A stretch of DNA of 64,000 bases from contig OY755045.1 in NCBI GenBank assembly GCA_963576565.1, forward strand, positions 5,515,477-5,579,476, written 5' to 3'. The position numbers and the translations under genes are program-made. Position 1 is the first letter of the stretch; every line of letters begins with the position of its first letter. Source of the DNA: Aspidapion aeneum. Lineage: Eukaryota > Arthropoda > Insecta > Coleoptera > Brentidae. Below the pieces are notes generated by a model. That model saw only the letters and a program-made list of their open reading frames with translations, was not told the origin of the DNA and ran no database searches. Positions 12,801-24,678 of this stretch are shown in pieces.

Positions 12801-15800
12801 TTCCTCTGGTGTAGTCCCAAACCAAATATTAAAAACTCAAATTGAAAACAATTTCCTAATAAATAATATTTAACCAAGTCTTAACTATTTATCAAAAAAT
12901 TGATAAAACTTAAGTGTGCAGTCATATTTTTGAAAATCCGAATTTACATCCGGAAAATTTTACAATTTTAAACGTGCTCCATTTTTAATAACACAATATT
13001 TGTGAATACCACCGGTTAATTTCTAGAGAAAGAGACGGCCCTGGATATCTAATTTACTTGTGAGGGTGACAAGTTGTGACAGATAATGTCAACTTTAGTT
13101 TGGTTTAAGTTATAGATCTTTTTATTTTCGGCAGAAAATTAGTTTTTTTCGGAGAAATCAAAAAGGAACGTTTCAATTATCATTCCTCTGGTAAGTAAAT
13201 ATTCGACTGATATCAATAGTATAATTTTTTTGTTGATTGTTTTAAAATTATAAGTATAGGAACTTTGTTTATATAAAACTTTTAAGTTAAGTAGTCTAAA
13301 TAGATTTTGATTTAAATTGGAAAACCATTAAAAAACTCATTCCTCTGGTACTCATCCCTCTGGAATTTTTATGCAATAATTCCTAAAATTCGGGAAAATA
13401 AATGTTTCTTAGCTTACACCTAATTAGTTACATAAATTTAAAAAAACAAAATTATTTACTGTGCTGTACTGTTATTTAAAGGCAATGACCAAAAATGATA
13501 TACATATATAGCCCACTTTTGGTAGAATCATCCAAACACAACTTCTTTACATTGTCAAAATCCTCAGAGAAGTACTAACCAAAAAACTGTGACAATTTAT
13601 GGAAACTACATACACTCCTAATTTTTTTGCAAAAATATTGGTTAGTTATAAAATATATCAAAGAAAATCGAAATGAAAAAGTTTCCAACCTCTTTATTTA
13701 TCATAATATGCATACTAACAGCAACAAAAATACTCTGCCAAAATATGGGCCCCTAAGCTCACACTAGGTACTATAGTTATAGTGTACGTGTGAGCTAATA
13801 TAACTAAAAACTAAAATATATTTTATTCAACTCCAGACTAAATTACCTTTTGTTTGATACCACACAACCCATGTTTTGACTTAAACTCAAATTTTTGAAA
13901 TCTACCCCCACCCTTAAAAAAACAAAAACTAAAATGTATTTTGTTAAACTCCGGACTCAATTACCTTTCGTTTGATACCACACACGCCATATTTTCACTT
14001 AAACTCTAATTTTTGAAATATACCCCCACCCTTTTTTTTTAAATAAATTAAAATGTATTTTGTTTAACTCCAGACTCAATTACCTTTCGTTTGATATCAC
14101 ACACACCATATTTTCACTTAAACTCTAATTTTTGAAATCTACCCCCACCCTTTTATTGGGTTTGTGTTCGGTGGATTTTGTTCATTTTTAAATGGGACCA
14201 TCTCGGCCCAAAACCCAGCCTAGATACCAAATTTCATTAAAATCGCCCAAGCGGTTTTTGAGTTATGCGCGTTGGTCGTTACAGACATACAGACAGACGG
14301 CGCAACAAAAAAGTTTCAAAATCTTCTGAAACGCAAAGATTGTACTATTCCCTTCGATAACTGTAGTACTCCACTGGCCTTAGATTTGTAAAAAGTTAAA
14401 ATTTTAGAGTAGTAGAGAGAAACGACAATTGGGATTACTTACCCCACTTGTTCTTCTTTTTTGATCCTGGAGGTACCTCCTTGCAGCTGTGGCGACACCT
14501 TTTCACTCAAAGTTTATATTTTAAGGGGTTTAGAGTTTATAAAAAATAACGTTATGGTTTCACAATTTTACAGGCAAAATCGAGTAATTAATTTCAAATA
14601 TTAACAGCGCAGGTAAATAAGAGTTTATTTCGAGGTTTATTCGAAAAGCGAGTTTGAGATACTAAAATCCACTTTAAATTTGTCTGTGCACAATGTCTAT
14701 TTTTTTGCAGCAAAAAATATCATCCCAATTGAAAAAACGCGATAAAGAAAGAATATAAATCCAAAGTATACAAAATAAAAACAAGTTTCAATTTTCTTAT
14801 AACCACAGTGGAATAGATAATTAATACCCAAAAATAATTAAAACTAAACTAATTAGCGGTAACGCTACAAAGATATATAAAAATTTTTGAAATCGGAGCA
14901 ACTTTTTTTTTCTCGAAAAAATTAGGATCACCATAGCTCACACTACTATAGTATAGTATATGTGTGAGCTAAAAATATGAAAAATAGCTTGTCTTTGAGT
15001 TACAGTCAGCATCTTTTTATCTAAAGACAATGACAGTTTTACCTTTAATTTTATACCAACATGACATGTTTACTTTTTAATATATTTCGGGTTAGGAATT
15101 TTCAGGTTTTTTTCATGTCAGAAAAATGTAACTGCATATGGCACGGACATACGCCAAGGGTCAGGTATGGTCAGGTATAGTGTTTGGTTCTAGAACAATT
15201 TGATTTTTATAGGTTACAAAAATCCTTCAATTTGCTGCTCAAGCCAGTCATGAACTAGTTCCTCCTGATGTAATAGAACCTGTCCTCAAAACTTTGGCGA
15301 ATAACTTTATCACTGAAAGAAACTCGTCAGATGTCATGGCAATAGGTAAGATTTTTAGTCCACTGTAGACCAGTCTATTTTTTAGGTGATGAGTTACAGG
15401 CTGAATTTTCGTAATTTGCTTCATTTTGTTAAGACGACTAACTTTTTCCTCTGCTGAAATTCTTGAAAGTGTACATTTTGGAAAGAACCTTTTTAAATAA
15501 TTATTTTTTGAAATTATTCGTATTTTCCTCTTTTTGAGAGGTCAAAAAAATTTTAATTCGAAGAAAATAATGTGTTCGTTTTAGCTTCAAAAGTAATCCG
15601 CTAACCTACACCTCTTTGTTTAGTTCCCAAGTCCTCGGTTTTCTTATATTCTTTTATATATGGATGATTCTACAAAAAAGGTGCTGTGGAGTGGGAATGC
15701 ATATTTTTCAAACACAGACTGCAAATGAAGCATAGTTTTAGTTATAAGATTTAAAACGAAATGTTTTCTTTATGGAGCATTTGAGTTTAATGTATAAAAA

Positions 15801-18800
15801 AAATTGCAAGTTTATAATTTTTTTTATTACACAGCAAATACCTCATTCTTCTGGTGTAGTCCCAAACCAAATATTAAAAACTCAAATTGAAAAAAATATC
15901 CTACTAAATGATATTTAACCAAGTCTTAACTATTTATCAAAAAATTAATAAAACTTAAGTTTGCAGTCATATCTTTGAAAATCCGAATTTACATCTTCTC
16001 CGGAAAATTTTACAATTTTAAATGTGCTCCATTTTTAATAACACAATATTTGTGAATACCGGGTCGCGGTTCGTTTGTCGAAAACACGTTTATCGAAAAC
16101 ATCTTTATCGAAGACATTTTGATCGAAAATCTTAATTTCGAATGACATTTTGATCGAAAACTTTTTTATCGAATACAACTTTTTTAATCGAAAACATTTC
16201 TAACATACATATATTTTTTTAAAACATACTCTCCTGACCTCTTTCCCGGGATCCTAAAGAATGTGAAACCGAACCGTGTCAATGTAGATAGAAATTAAGA
16301 TTTTCGATCAAAATGCCATTCGAAATTAAGATTTTCGATCAAAATGTTTTCGATCAAAATGTCATTCGAAATTAAGATTTTCGATCAAAATATCTTCGAT
16401 AAAGATGTTTTCGATAAACGTGTTTTCGACAAACGAACCGCGACCCGTGAATACCACCGGTTAATTTCTAGAGAAAGAGACGGCCCTGGATATCTAATTT
16501 ACTTGTGAGAGTGACAAGTTGTGACAGATAATGTCAACTTTAGTTTGGTTTAAGTAGATCTTTTTATTTTCGGCAGAAAATTAGTTTTTTTCAGAAAAAT
16601 CAAAAAGGAACACTTCAATTATCATCCCTCTGGTAAGTAAATATTCGACTGATATAAATAGTATAATTTTTTTGTTGATTGTTTTAAAATTATAAGTATA
16701 GGAACTTTGTTTATATAAAACTTAAGTAGTCTAGAAATAGATTTTGATTTAAATTGGAAAACCATTAAAAAACTCATTCCTCTGGCACTCATCCCTCTGG
16801 AATTTTTATGCAATAATTCCTAAAATTTGGGAAAATAAATGTTTCTTAGCTTACACCTAATTAGTTACATAAATTTAAAAAAACAAAATTATTTACTATG
16901 CTGTACTGTTATTTAAAGGCAATGACCAAAAATGATATCCATATAGCCCACTTTTGGTAAAATCATCCATATAAGATCCGAACACCGGTATATTCTAGGC
17001 ATCGTGACGTAGAACTGGCAACAGTAAAGAGCTGACCTCTCCACTAGCCCACGTAGTAGACGTTTTTTTTGTATCAAATGTTAGCCCGCGGTTAGAAAAA
17101 CGATAACTGCAATGGACTGTAAATATTTTAATTAAATGAAGCGCGAACAAACATAAATATATTGATATGAAATTACGAAATAATCAAACGTCCATAGGTT
17201 AATTGTTGGTGCCACACAACGGCAATCAGAAACAAGGCACTCACCAGTTTGCAGCCAATTTATCCACTTCCAAGGGGCCCCTTTCTGGATCTAATGATGT
17301 CACCACGTAGCTGAAGGACTGAAGTTTCTAGTTCTATGCTTCAATACATCAAAATCGAGCACTTTCAGGTGTAGAAATTTGAAATAGTTGGAGAACGAAA
17401 TTAACGCGCCATTTCTCGAGGCGATTGACAAAGGATCTCTCTGATTCTTGGTGCGCATGTCCAATGCGCGAAAAATGCACTTTGTCCTTCATCCAATTGT
17501 GTGGTTTTAAAAATTTAAAAAACAAACGCGAAATTTAGCGGGAGCTAACATCAAATCCAATTATTTTTTTCTAGGGTTGAATGCAGTTAAAGAAATCTGC
17601 GCCAGATGTCCCTTGGCATTATCAGAGGATTTGCTAGGAGACTTTGCACAATATAGAAGTTACCGAGACAGATCTGTCATGATGGCTGCCAGAGCCATTA
17701 TCCATCTTTTCAGGTAAATTATGTCCTCTTTGGAGACCTTGTATGATGAGTATAACAAATGAAATATGTCACATAGTAGGGTTCCCATGGAGAGAACACC
17801 GCACCCGTTTACACAGACCTTATGGGAAATGTTTGTCTCAATGGAATTGGCTCTCATTTTAGTATGTTAAGTGTTCAAAATTTGTTAAAAGGTCGTTTTT
17901 ATGTATGTTCTAATAATAATAACTCTTACATCTTGACCGAAAAAAACTACTTAGTAAAGGCCTAAAGACAAAGTCACTTATAATTTTATTATTTTCAATT
18001 CATTAGGTAATATACGGGGGATAGTCAAAAAAATCAACTTTTTTATATCAGCACTACTACTGCATTTTAAAACTAGCACATTGTATTTTGACATGAATTA
18101 ATAGTTTTTTGATAAGCCCCACTTTTATAGATATTAATTTTTTAATTGCCGATTTATTTTTCTAAGAAGTAAAATTGACTTCAGCTCTTTTAAACCATTT
18201 TTCAAACGATAAAAATGAATTTGCTAAATATTTTGTATTAAAACACAGCACTTGTGAATACTGTGAATATATTGTCGTAGAAAAATATCAAAGGTTTTTG
18301 TCAGATAACTCAAATGACAAAAGACAAACAGCAAGAGTTTAAAAAAATATTTCTTATTACCCCATCTTCCCCTACGTGAAATAAATGGGTTTCGCCAGAG
18401 ACTGCTGAATCTTCTTCCATATGTCCCTGGTTCTGCTCAACACACGGTCCTTAGGGACTGTGCGCTCAACACTGCTGTGACCTGTGCAGCCAGCGCCACC
18501 AAATGGCGCGAAATTTAATAGAAGCTTGCTAAAATACAATCGCGCACGTGCCACATACGTCAAAATACCTATGTTAACCGTCCGTGAGTTTGCGGCGTTC
18601 CACGGAAGCTGCTAACGACGTTTAAATGTCAACAGTGTCAAGTTGCGTTAGTCATCGCCCGTTTTTGGCACGACCAAAAACTATCTACTGTCAAAATTTT
18701 TTTAGTAATATCGCAGCCTTCGTAAACTAACGAGCCACGAACCAGAAAAGGCAACATCGCAAATTGGCCGGCTGGTGGGCCGATATATACATGGGAGATA

Positions 18801-21800
18801 TAAACATCTGCTATTTGTTTTGATTGTAGTTTGGCGATTTTGTATTTTTTTTTTGTAAAAACTAATAAACTGTGTTTAGGCGTGTTACATTTAATTTTTA
18901 AAACAAACAAAACATTTGGAAATAAATATCAGTGGCCATTAATAATGTTAAAAAATATGTAACAAAACCTAGAATAAACAGAAGAGAAATTACTTTTAAA
19001 CAATTTGTGAGAACAACCCTAAAGTTCGATTCATAGTACCGTGAAGTAAGTAGTATGAAGTGAGAAGTAAGAAATAAAATCTGTTCCTTTCTTACTGCTA
19101 AGTTATTACTGTCAAGTTTGAACAACGGGATGTTTGTGGGATAGTTTCTTATGTCTGACTGCTTACTTTACAGAACTATGAATCTAGTTTAAGTGGTACC
19201 ATGTTAATTTAAACTTTAAATGAACTTACCTTTTTTTATATCTATTCTATTTAGCCTTCGTCAATCCATCTTTGGCCAAGTTCTCCAGTTTACAATACAT
19301 TTGTTCCATCAATCGTCTTTCTGTCTGATAATATGACCGGCAAATTTCCATTTTAATTTTGCTACTTCTGCTCTGACATCCCTTACTTTTGTTTTATTTC
19401 TTATCAATTCATTCCTTTTCTACCTGTTAGCTTTACATTTAACATTTGTCTTTCCATTGATCTTTGGGCTTTTGTTACCTTATCCATGTTTGATTTTGTA
19501 AGTGTCCAGGTCTGGGATTCATAGGTAAGTACAGGAAGGATACATTGGTTATACACTTCCGTTTTGAGGTACTGAGGATATTTTTTATTTCTTAATATGT
19601 TGCTTAATTTACCGAATGCTGCCCAGGCCAATCTTACTCGTCTCTTGATTTCAGCTGTTTGCTTTTCTTTTTTCAGTTTAATAATTTGTCCCGGGTCCTA
19701 TATATTCCTCTACTTGTTCTATTTTCTTTTAGATTGATTGATATTATCAGCATATCTTGGTGGTTCAGAATTGTCCGTTTACTTTGATGCCTATTTCTTC
19801 CCAATCTAAGCTTTTAAAAACATCTTCTAGGGCCTGGTTAAATAATTTAGGGAATATTGTGTCACGCTGACACCTCTTCTTATGAGGATTGGCTTGGTTC
19901 CTCTGTGGATTTTGATTAATGTTGTTGCTTCACTATATATATTGGCTATGAAGTCTGTATGTCTGTGATCTATTCGGCTATTAATTAAAGATCTTTTACT
20001 GCCCAGTGCTCAATGCTTTTTCGAAGTCTATAAACGCAATATATATTTATATATATTTCCATACCCTCCCTTTCTTCAATTTTTTTCGTTGTCGTCAGGA
20101 TTTTCTCTTACTGGAGGTTTGTGGTTTGACATATACTCGGGTTGAGATTCAAATAGCCGAGGTATTGCCCCATTGTTTAACTTGGGGAATGTTAGTGGCA
20201 CCTCCTTTTGTACTCCCTCTTTATCCCTAATTATCTCGGTTCTACCAATGTCACTTATGTCAAAATGTTTCCAACAAACCACTGAAGATGCAGTCACAAC
20301 ATAATCTTCTCTGTGTATGGCCTGAAGCCAAGCATTTTTTAGGTCATTTTCTTTTGGGAAGCTAAAGGCATCGTTACTTTTGCAACCAGGTACCCAACAC
20401 TTTCACGGCATGTTTAAAATTTAAAAAGAAAAAACAGACCAAAAATTCCAAACAAAAACAAACATCTAACCTCACTTATTACCGGTGTACAAAAGGTCTT
20501 TTTTACACAGCTTTTATTAAGTAGGTAATAAAATTTTAAGTTCACCACACATCTCACTAAAACCAGAACAGTTGTTTTATTTGGTAACGCGATTTGAAAT
20601 ATACTAAAAGTTAAAAAAAACATTATCTGCGCGGAAACGGCCAGTAACTAGCGTGGTGGGCGACGCACGTGGACGAAAATGACTGGCCTCCGCGCTGTGT
20701 TGCCGTTTCTTCTGGTTCGTGGCTCGTTAGTTTACGAAGGCTGTGGTAATATGTGAATGAAAACAAAATAAATTCATATTCATTGTTTTTTCAGAAACGT
20801 AAGACCAGAACTACTTCACAAAAAAGACCGTGGTCGACCAACGGAAGCCATTGACGAAATAGAAACCATAAACTATGGAAAAGTAAATGCTAAAGACTAT
20901 GTACCTGGTGCGGAAGTGCTTTTGGGAGAAGATAAGGAAGAAGATGGAGAATTCGAAGTGGATTCTGAGGAGAGCGAATCGGATGATGACCAATGGGTAA
21001 GATTTGTGAACACTATACAGGGTGTCTCGTAAGTTATGGTCCTAACTGAAGCAGCTAATAGAAGAGTTCATTTCTAATCTTGCATAATCTTATATTTCAG
21101 ATTAATGTTCAACATTCTGATAATAATGAAGCTATGGGGAGCATAGAGAGTAATGAAGAAGAAAGCGATGAAGATGATGAAGAAGACCTAGAGGAAGAAC
21201 AAGAAGACACAGAAGAAGCAAACACCAGTCAGGATACAAGTTTAGATATAAGTAAAACTGATTCGAATGAGAATACTGGTAAAGAAGACAGTACTGACAA
21301 ACAGAGAAAGAAAGAAGACCGAAAAATATTAAAAGCCAAACGAAAAACTAAAAAAAGCGAAGCATTAGACGAAAAGAAAGCTTTGGCACAAAAAGTGACC
21401 CTAGACAGACTATTAACAGATGAAGAATTTAAAAGAATAGACGCTGCAAACGTTCGAAAACAAATGCAAAGCACTAAACAAGGCAAAAAACGAAGACTAG
21501 AAGATACCTCATCTGCAAAGAATAAGGTGTCAGAAGAAGTCAAACTAAGTGACATCGAAAATATCTTTAAAAAACGCAAACACGACAAAGCAACAAGGAT
21601 GGAGGCTGTCAAAAAAGGACAAGAAGGCAGAGAAAAGTTTGGTTTTAAAGACAACAGACAAAATATTCACTGTTCGAAGACCAACAGGGAAAAAAGGAAG
21701 ACCAAAGCTTATCAGATGATCAGGCATAAAGTGAAGGGAAAGACCAAGAGAAGTTTCAAGGATAAACAAATTGCTTTGAGGAATCATTTGGTCAAATTGA

Positions 21801-21814
21801 AGAAGATGAAATAG
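6851..21814 (+). CDS. SDAD1: SDAD1 / Sda1 homologue, 60S ribosome biogenesis factor (8 exons)
   Basis: Sda1 is a nuclear/nucleolar protein needed for 60S subunit maturation and export. Exons in phase: 6851-6967, 7035-7628, 9220-9391, 12448-12611, 15213-15345, 17575-17713, 20795-20996, 21101-21814 (stop TAG), about 744 aa versus about 690 in human. Family blocks seen in order: N-terminal [20 protein letters not shown]; helical NUC130-type block with [16 protein letters not shown] and [117 protein letters not shown]; a Glu/Asp-rich acidic stretch; and a basic C-terminus ending [10 protein letters not shown]. The start follows AAA-ATGG. A polyadenylation signal AATAAA lies at 21857-21862. The gene is intact; its long introns contain most of the transposons in the left third of the window. 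The last exon is the founder of the array at 21.8-29 kb. Confidence 0.93.
7629..9219 (+). other. SDAD1 intron 2, AT-rich, with transposon-end fragments
   Basis: It contains isolated ACAGGGTGT motifs near 7775, 8197 and 9170, the same termini as the palindromic elements at 38 kb and 44-48 kb, but without full partners that I could align. Much is low-complexity A/T. No exon is supported. Confidence 0.5.
9392..10079 (+). repeat. dispersed repeat in SDAD1 intron 3, related to right end of window
   Basis: Around 9415-9545 the order GATCCATGACAGATCTGATA, CTTCCTAGC, GTAAATATCTCAGAAAC, AAATTATTGAGG also occurs at 63850-64000. The continuation at 9680-9790 (CGGTTCAGCGGTTTAGGAGC, ACAGACACACC) is a common insect-repeat motif. 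The class is unknown. Confidence 0.55.
10080..12340 (+). mobile_element. hAT element, copy 2, carrying a nested 1.1-kb repeat
   Basis: The ends CAGTGGCAGCTGCTAC and CACCAGCCGTCACTG match the ends of the hAT element at 56991-59991. The interior agrees with that element (e.g. ACAACAAACAGTATTTTTAA, GACTGATATTAGGTGCCAAT). Degraded transposase remains: a TTF-type zinc-finger stretch around 10720-10990 includes [33 protein letters not shown] and the family hallmark [13 protein letters not shown]. It is broken in at least two places by the 11031-12144 insertion. The flanks show no 8-bp duplication but an about 43-bp imperfect direct repeat instead. Confidence 0.75.
11031..12144 (+). mobile_element. 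1.11-kb dispersed repeat, copy 2, nested in hAT copy 2
   Basis: Reverse complement of 862-1974 with few mismatches. The left end is TACTTTTTAGTTCTAAC and the right end ...ATTGTTTGTTGGGTG. In the related hAT element at 59790 the sequence runs directly from CTGAAACTGGTGC to TAATCCGAGCAC, showing that the insertion, plus about 90 bp of adjoining sequence, is absent there. No function could be assigned to the two short shared frames. Confidence 0.65.
12627..13533 (+). mobile_element. GGATGATTCTAC-terminal element, copy 1 (4-bp target duplication AAAC)
   Basis: Inverted ends GGATGATTCTAC...GTAGAATCATCC, with AAAC on both sides (12623-12626 and 13534-13537). It starts only 15 bp after the donor site of SDAD1 exon 4. 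It contains no transposase, so it is a non-autonomous element. Two more copies are at 15662 and 51916. A 4-bp duplication excludes hAT and mariner; the superfamily is not identified. Confidence 0.75.
13708..15170 (+). repeat. repeat block in SDAD1 intron 4 with about 118-bp tandem units and hairpin ends
   Basis: The outer parts match 53720-53895 and 54715-54755 (GCATACTAACAG..., GTCTTTGAG, TATTTCGGGTTAGGAA, AACTGCATATGGCACGGAC). Between them lies extra DNA with a hairpin at each end, built from AGCTCACAC and GTGTGAGCT (13755-13797 and 14935-14971). Near 13806, 13925 and 14042 start three about 118-bp tandem units with CAATTACCTTTCGTTTGATA and CTACCCCCACCCTT. This looks like an insertion into an older repeat, class unknown. 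Confidence 0.55.
15662..16968 (+). mobile_element. GGATGATTCTAC-terminal element, copy 2 (target duplication ATAT), with nested MITE
   Basis: Same family as 12627-13533 with nearly the same interior. ATAT lies on both sides (15658-15661 and 16969-16972). The 386-bp element at 16061-16446 is inserted inside it. It lies in SDAD1 intron 5. Confidence 0.75.
16061..16446. mobile_element. Mutator-like MITE, 386 bp, 9-bp target duplication GTGAATACC
   Basis: Terminal inverted repeats are perfect for more than 30 bp (GGGTCGCGGTTCGTTTGTCG... and ...CGACAAACGAACCGCGACCC). GTGAATACC occurs immediately on each side (16052-16060 and 16447-16455), and the undisturbed sister copies have it once. A 9-bp duplication and long inverted ends are typical of Mutator-like elements. 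The interior is built from short repeats of the type TTTTCGATCAAAAT. No transposase. Confidence 0.85.
16973..17574 (+). other. SDAD1 intron 5, right part, no feature recognised
   Basis: Somewhat less AT-rich sequence between the element at 15662-16968 and exon 6. No repeat partner or coding frame could be supported. Confidence 0.4.
17714..18711 (+). other. SDAD1 intron 6, left part, unassigned
   Basis: AT-rich DNA, followed at about 18375-18560 by a GC-richer patch whose minus-strand frame has a short basic stretch ([19 protein letters not shown]). That may be a transposase remnant, but I cannot name the family. Confidence 0.35.
19255..20070 (-). pseudogene. non-LTR retrotransposon fragment, minus strand
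   Basis: The minus strand reads AFIDFEKAL (palm motif), then the turn RRGVS... with [11 protein letters not shown], then [19 protein letters not shown] and [18 protein letters not shown], the C-terminal half of an RTE/BovB-like reverse transcriptase. Frames are interrupted. The same family is found at 44640-44690 and 48157-50840, where nucleotide identity is high. It is nested in the THAP element. Confidence 0.75.
20076..20411 (-). pseudogene. THAP zinc-finger domain with early stop
   Basis: Minus-strand frame from the ATG at 20411: codon 3 is TGA, followed by [25 protein letters not shown] and [10 protein letters not shown]. That gives the C-x4-C ... C-x2-H zinc ligands, the FPK motif and the invariant Trp of THAP DNA-binding domains. 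The stop may have replaced an Arg codon (CGA to TGA). The frame fades out where the LINE begins. It is probably the DNA-binding head of the P-like transposase. Confidence 0.7.
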
Positions 21815-22281
21815 TTTTTTTTTTGGTAAGTTGTTTTATTGTATTCTGTTGAAAGTAATAAAGTTATTTATATTATTATTATATTTATTAGTATTTATAT
21901 TTTTTCTGAAATCCAAGTAACCCCCCCCCCCCCTGTTTCTTTCTTAAGTTGCATGCTACAAAAATTTATTGCGATCTTTCAAGAATTATACTACAAAGCT
22001 TTCAAAATAATTGCAAATGTAAAATTTTTACCGGAGATTTTTAATTTAAAACACTCTGTATCTTGTTATGTTCCTCATTTATTTCCGATTTAAAAAATAT
22101 AATATCTAGGCTGTGATGAAATTTCTGAGATATAACACATTAATAATAATCTACTAAGTATGTATACACCTATTTTATTTGTTTTAATTATAAATTTGTC
22201 AGAGCTATCATAAAAGAAGAACAGTATTAACAAATTTAAATGAGCTATATCTCACAAAGTTTTTACCATATACATTTTTTT

Positions 22282-23023
22282 ACTCGGAAAGAGTTGAGGA
22301 ATCTAAAGATGTAATGAAATCAAGGGTGTTTCATTTAAAATAGAAATTGATGAAGATGAAAGTAATGTAAAAGATATAAAAGTTCTAGAAGAACAATAAG
22401 AAAACAGAATAAGAAAAAGCAGTCAGGATACAAGGAAAACTTATTTAAATAAGAACACTGGCACAGAAGACACTACTAAAGAAACAAAAAAAGACCAAAC
22501 AACTAATAAAGAAACTGACAAAAAAGAAAGAAGACCAAAAATATCAAAAACCAAACAAATAACTAAAAAAGGCGAAGCTTTAGAATAAAAGAAGGTTTGG
22601 CAGAAAAAATAACTCTAGACAAACTATTAACAGATGAAGATTTTAAACGAATACACGCCGCAAATGTCAGAAAACAAATGCACTAAACAAGGCAAAAAAC
22701 GAAGACTAGAAGATAACTCAACTGCAAAGAATAAGGTGTCAGATGAAGTCAAACTAAGTGACATTGAAAATTTCTTCAAAAAACGCAAGTACGACAAAGC
22801 AACAAGGATGGAGGGTGTTAAAAAAGGCCAAGAAGGCAGAGAAAAGTTTGGTTTTAAAGACAACAGACAAAATATTCACTGTTCGAAGACCAACAGGGAA
22901 AAAAGGAAGACCAAAGCTTATCAGATGATCAGGCATAAAGTGAAGGGAAAGACCAAGAGAAGTTTCAAGGATAAACAAATTGCTTTGAAGAATCATTTGA
23001 TCAAATCGAAGAAGATGAAATAG
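22282..23023 (+). pseudogene. SDAD1 exon-8 copy 1, C-terminal frame intact
   Basis: The upstream part contains stops in the SDAD1 frame (e.g. GAAGAACAATAA). A 5-bp deletion after CAAATGC shifts the frame and lets the ATG at 22634 read into the genuine C-terminus: a 129-codon open frame ending HLIKSKKMK. It has its own AATAAA downstream. No promoter was recognised. Confidence 0.85.
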
Positions 23024-23478
23024 TTTTTTTTTGGTAAGTTATTTTCTTGTTAAAAGTAATAAAGCTATTTATATTATTATTATATTTGTTAGTACTTATA
23101 TTTTTTCTAAAATCCAGGTACACCTCCCTCCTGTTTCTATCTTAAGTTGTAGGCTACAAAAAATTTTTTTGCGAGTTTTCAAAAATTATACTCTAAAGCT
23201 TTTAAAATAATTGCAAATGTAAAATTTTTACCGGAGATTTTTAATTTAAAACACTCTGTATCTTGTTATGTTGCTCATTTATTTCCGATTTGAAAAATAT
23301 AATATCTAGGCTGTGATGAAATTTCTGAGATATAACACATTATTAATCTACTAAGTATTTATACACCTATTTTATTTGTTTTATTTATAAATATGTCTGA
23401 GCTATCAGAAAACAAGAACAGTATTAACAAATTTAAATGCGCTATATCTTACAAAGTTTTTATCATAAACATTTTTTT

Positions 23479-24220
23479 ACTCGGAAAGAGTTGAGGAATC
23501 TAAAGATGTAATGAAATCAAGGGTGTTTCATTTAAAATAGAAATTGATCAAGATGAAAGTAATGTAAAAGATATAAAAGTTCTAGAATAACAATAAGAAA
23601 ACAGAATAAGAAAAAGCAGTCAGGATACAAGGAAAACTTATTTAAATAAGAACACTGGCACAGAAGACACTACTAAAGAAACAAAAAAAGACCAAACAAC
23701 TAATAAAGAAAATGACAAAAAAGAAAGAAGACCAAAAATATCAAAAACCAAACAAATAACTAAAAAAGGCGAAGCTTTAGAATAAAAGAAGGTTTGGCAG
23801 AAAAAATAACTCTAGACAAACTATTAACAGATGAAGATTTTAAACGAATACACGCCGCAAATGTCAGAAAACAAATGCACTAAACAAGGCAAAAAACGAA
23901 GACTAGAAGATAACTCAACTGCAAAGAATAAGGTGTCAGATGAAGTCAAACTAAGTGACATTGAAAATTTCTTCAAAAAACGCAAGCACGACAAAGCAAC
24001 AAGGATGGAGGGTGTTAAAAAAGGCCAAGAAGGCAGAGAAAAGTTTGGTTTTAAAGACAACAGACAAAATATTCACTGTTCGAAGACCAACAGGGAAAAA
24101 AGGAAGACCAAAGCTTATCAGATGATCAGGCATAAAGTGAAGGGAAAGACCAAGAGAAGTTTCAAGGATAAACAAATTGCTTTGAAGAATCATTTGATCA
24201 AATCGAAGAAGATGAAATAG
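23479..24220 (+). pseudogene. SDAD1 exon-8 copy 2, C-terminal frame intact
   Basis: Nearly identical to copy 1, with the same 129-codon frame from the ATG at 23831. It has an additional upstream stop where copy 1 reads GAAGAA (here GAATAA). Confidence 0.85.
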
Positions 24221-24678
24221 TTTTTTTTTGGTAAGTTATTTTCTTGTTAAAAGTAATAAAGCTATTTATATTATTATTATATTTGTTAGTACTTATATTT
24301 TTTCTAAAATCCAGGTACACCTCCCTCCTGTTTCTATCTTAAGTTGTAGGCTACAAAAAATTTTTTTGCGAGTTTTCAAAAATTATACTCTAAAGCTTTT
24401 AAAATAATTGCAAATGTAAAATTTTTACCGGAGATTTTAATTTAAAACACTCTGTATCTTGTTATGTTCCTCATTTATTTCCGATTTGAAAAATATAATA
24501 CCTATCTAGGCTGTGATGAAATTTCTGAGATATAACACATTAATAATCTACTAAGTATGTATAAACCTATTTTATTTGTTTTAATTATAAATATGTCTGA
24601 GCTATCATAAAACAAGAACAGTATTAACAAATTTAAATGCGCTATATCTCACAAAGTTTTTATCATATACATTTTTTT

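Larger units (their letters stand above)
18712..20745 (-). mobile_element. THAP-domain DNA transposon remnant (P-element-like), 7-bp target duplication
   Basis: Inverted ends of about 45 bp (CGCAGCCTTCGTAAACTAAC... on the left, its complement on the right) sit between two copies of GTAATAT (18705-18711 and 20746-20752). A THAP domain is encoded near the right end on the minus strand, as expected for the N-terminus of a P-superfamily transposase. The rest of the transposase has been lost and a LINE fragment occupies 19255-20070. It lies in SDAD1 intron 6, its right end only about 50 bp from exon 7. Confidence 0.65.
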
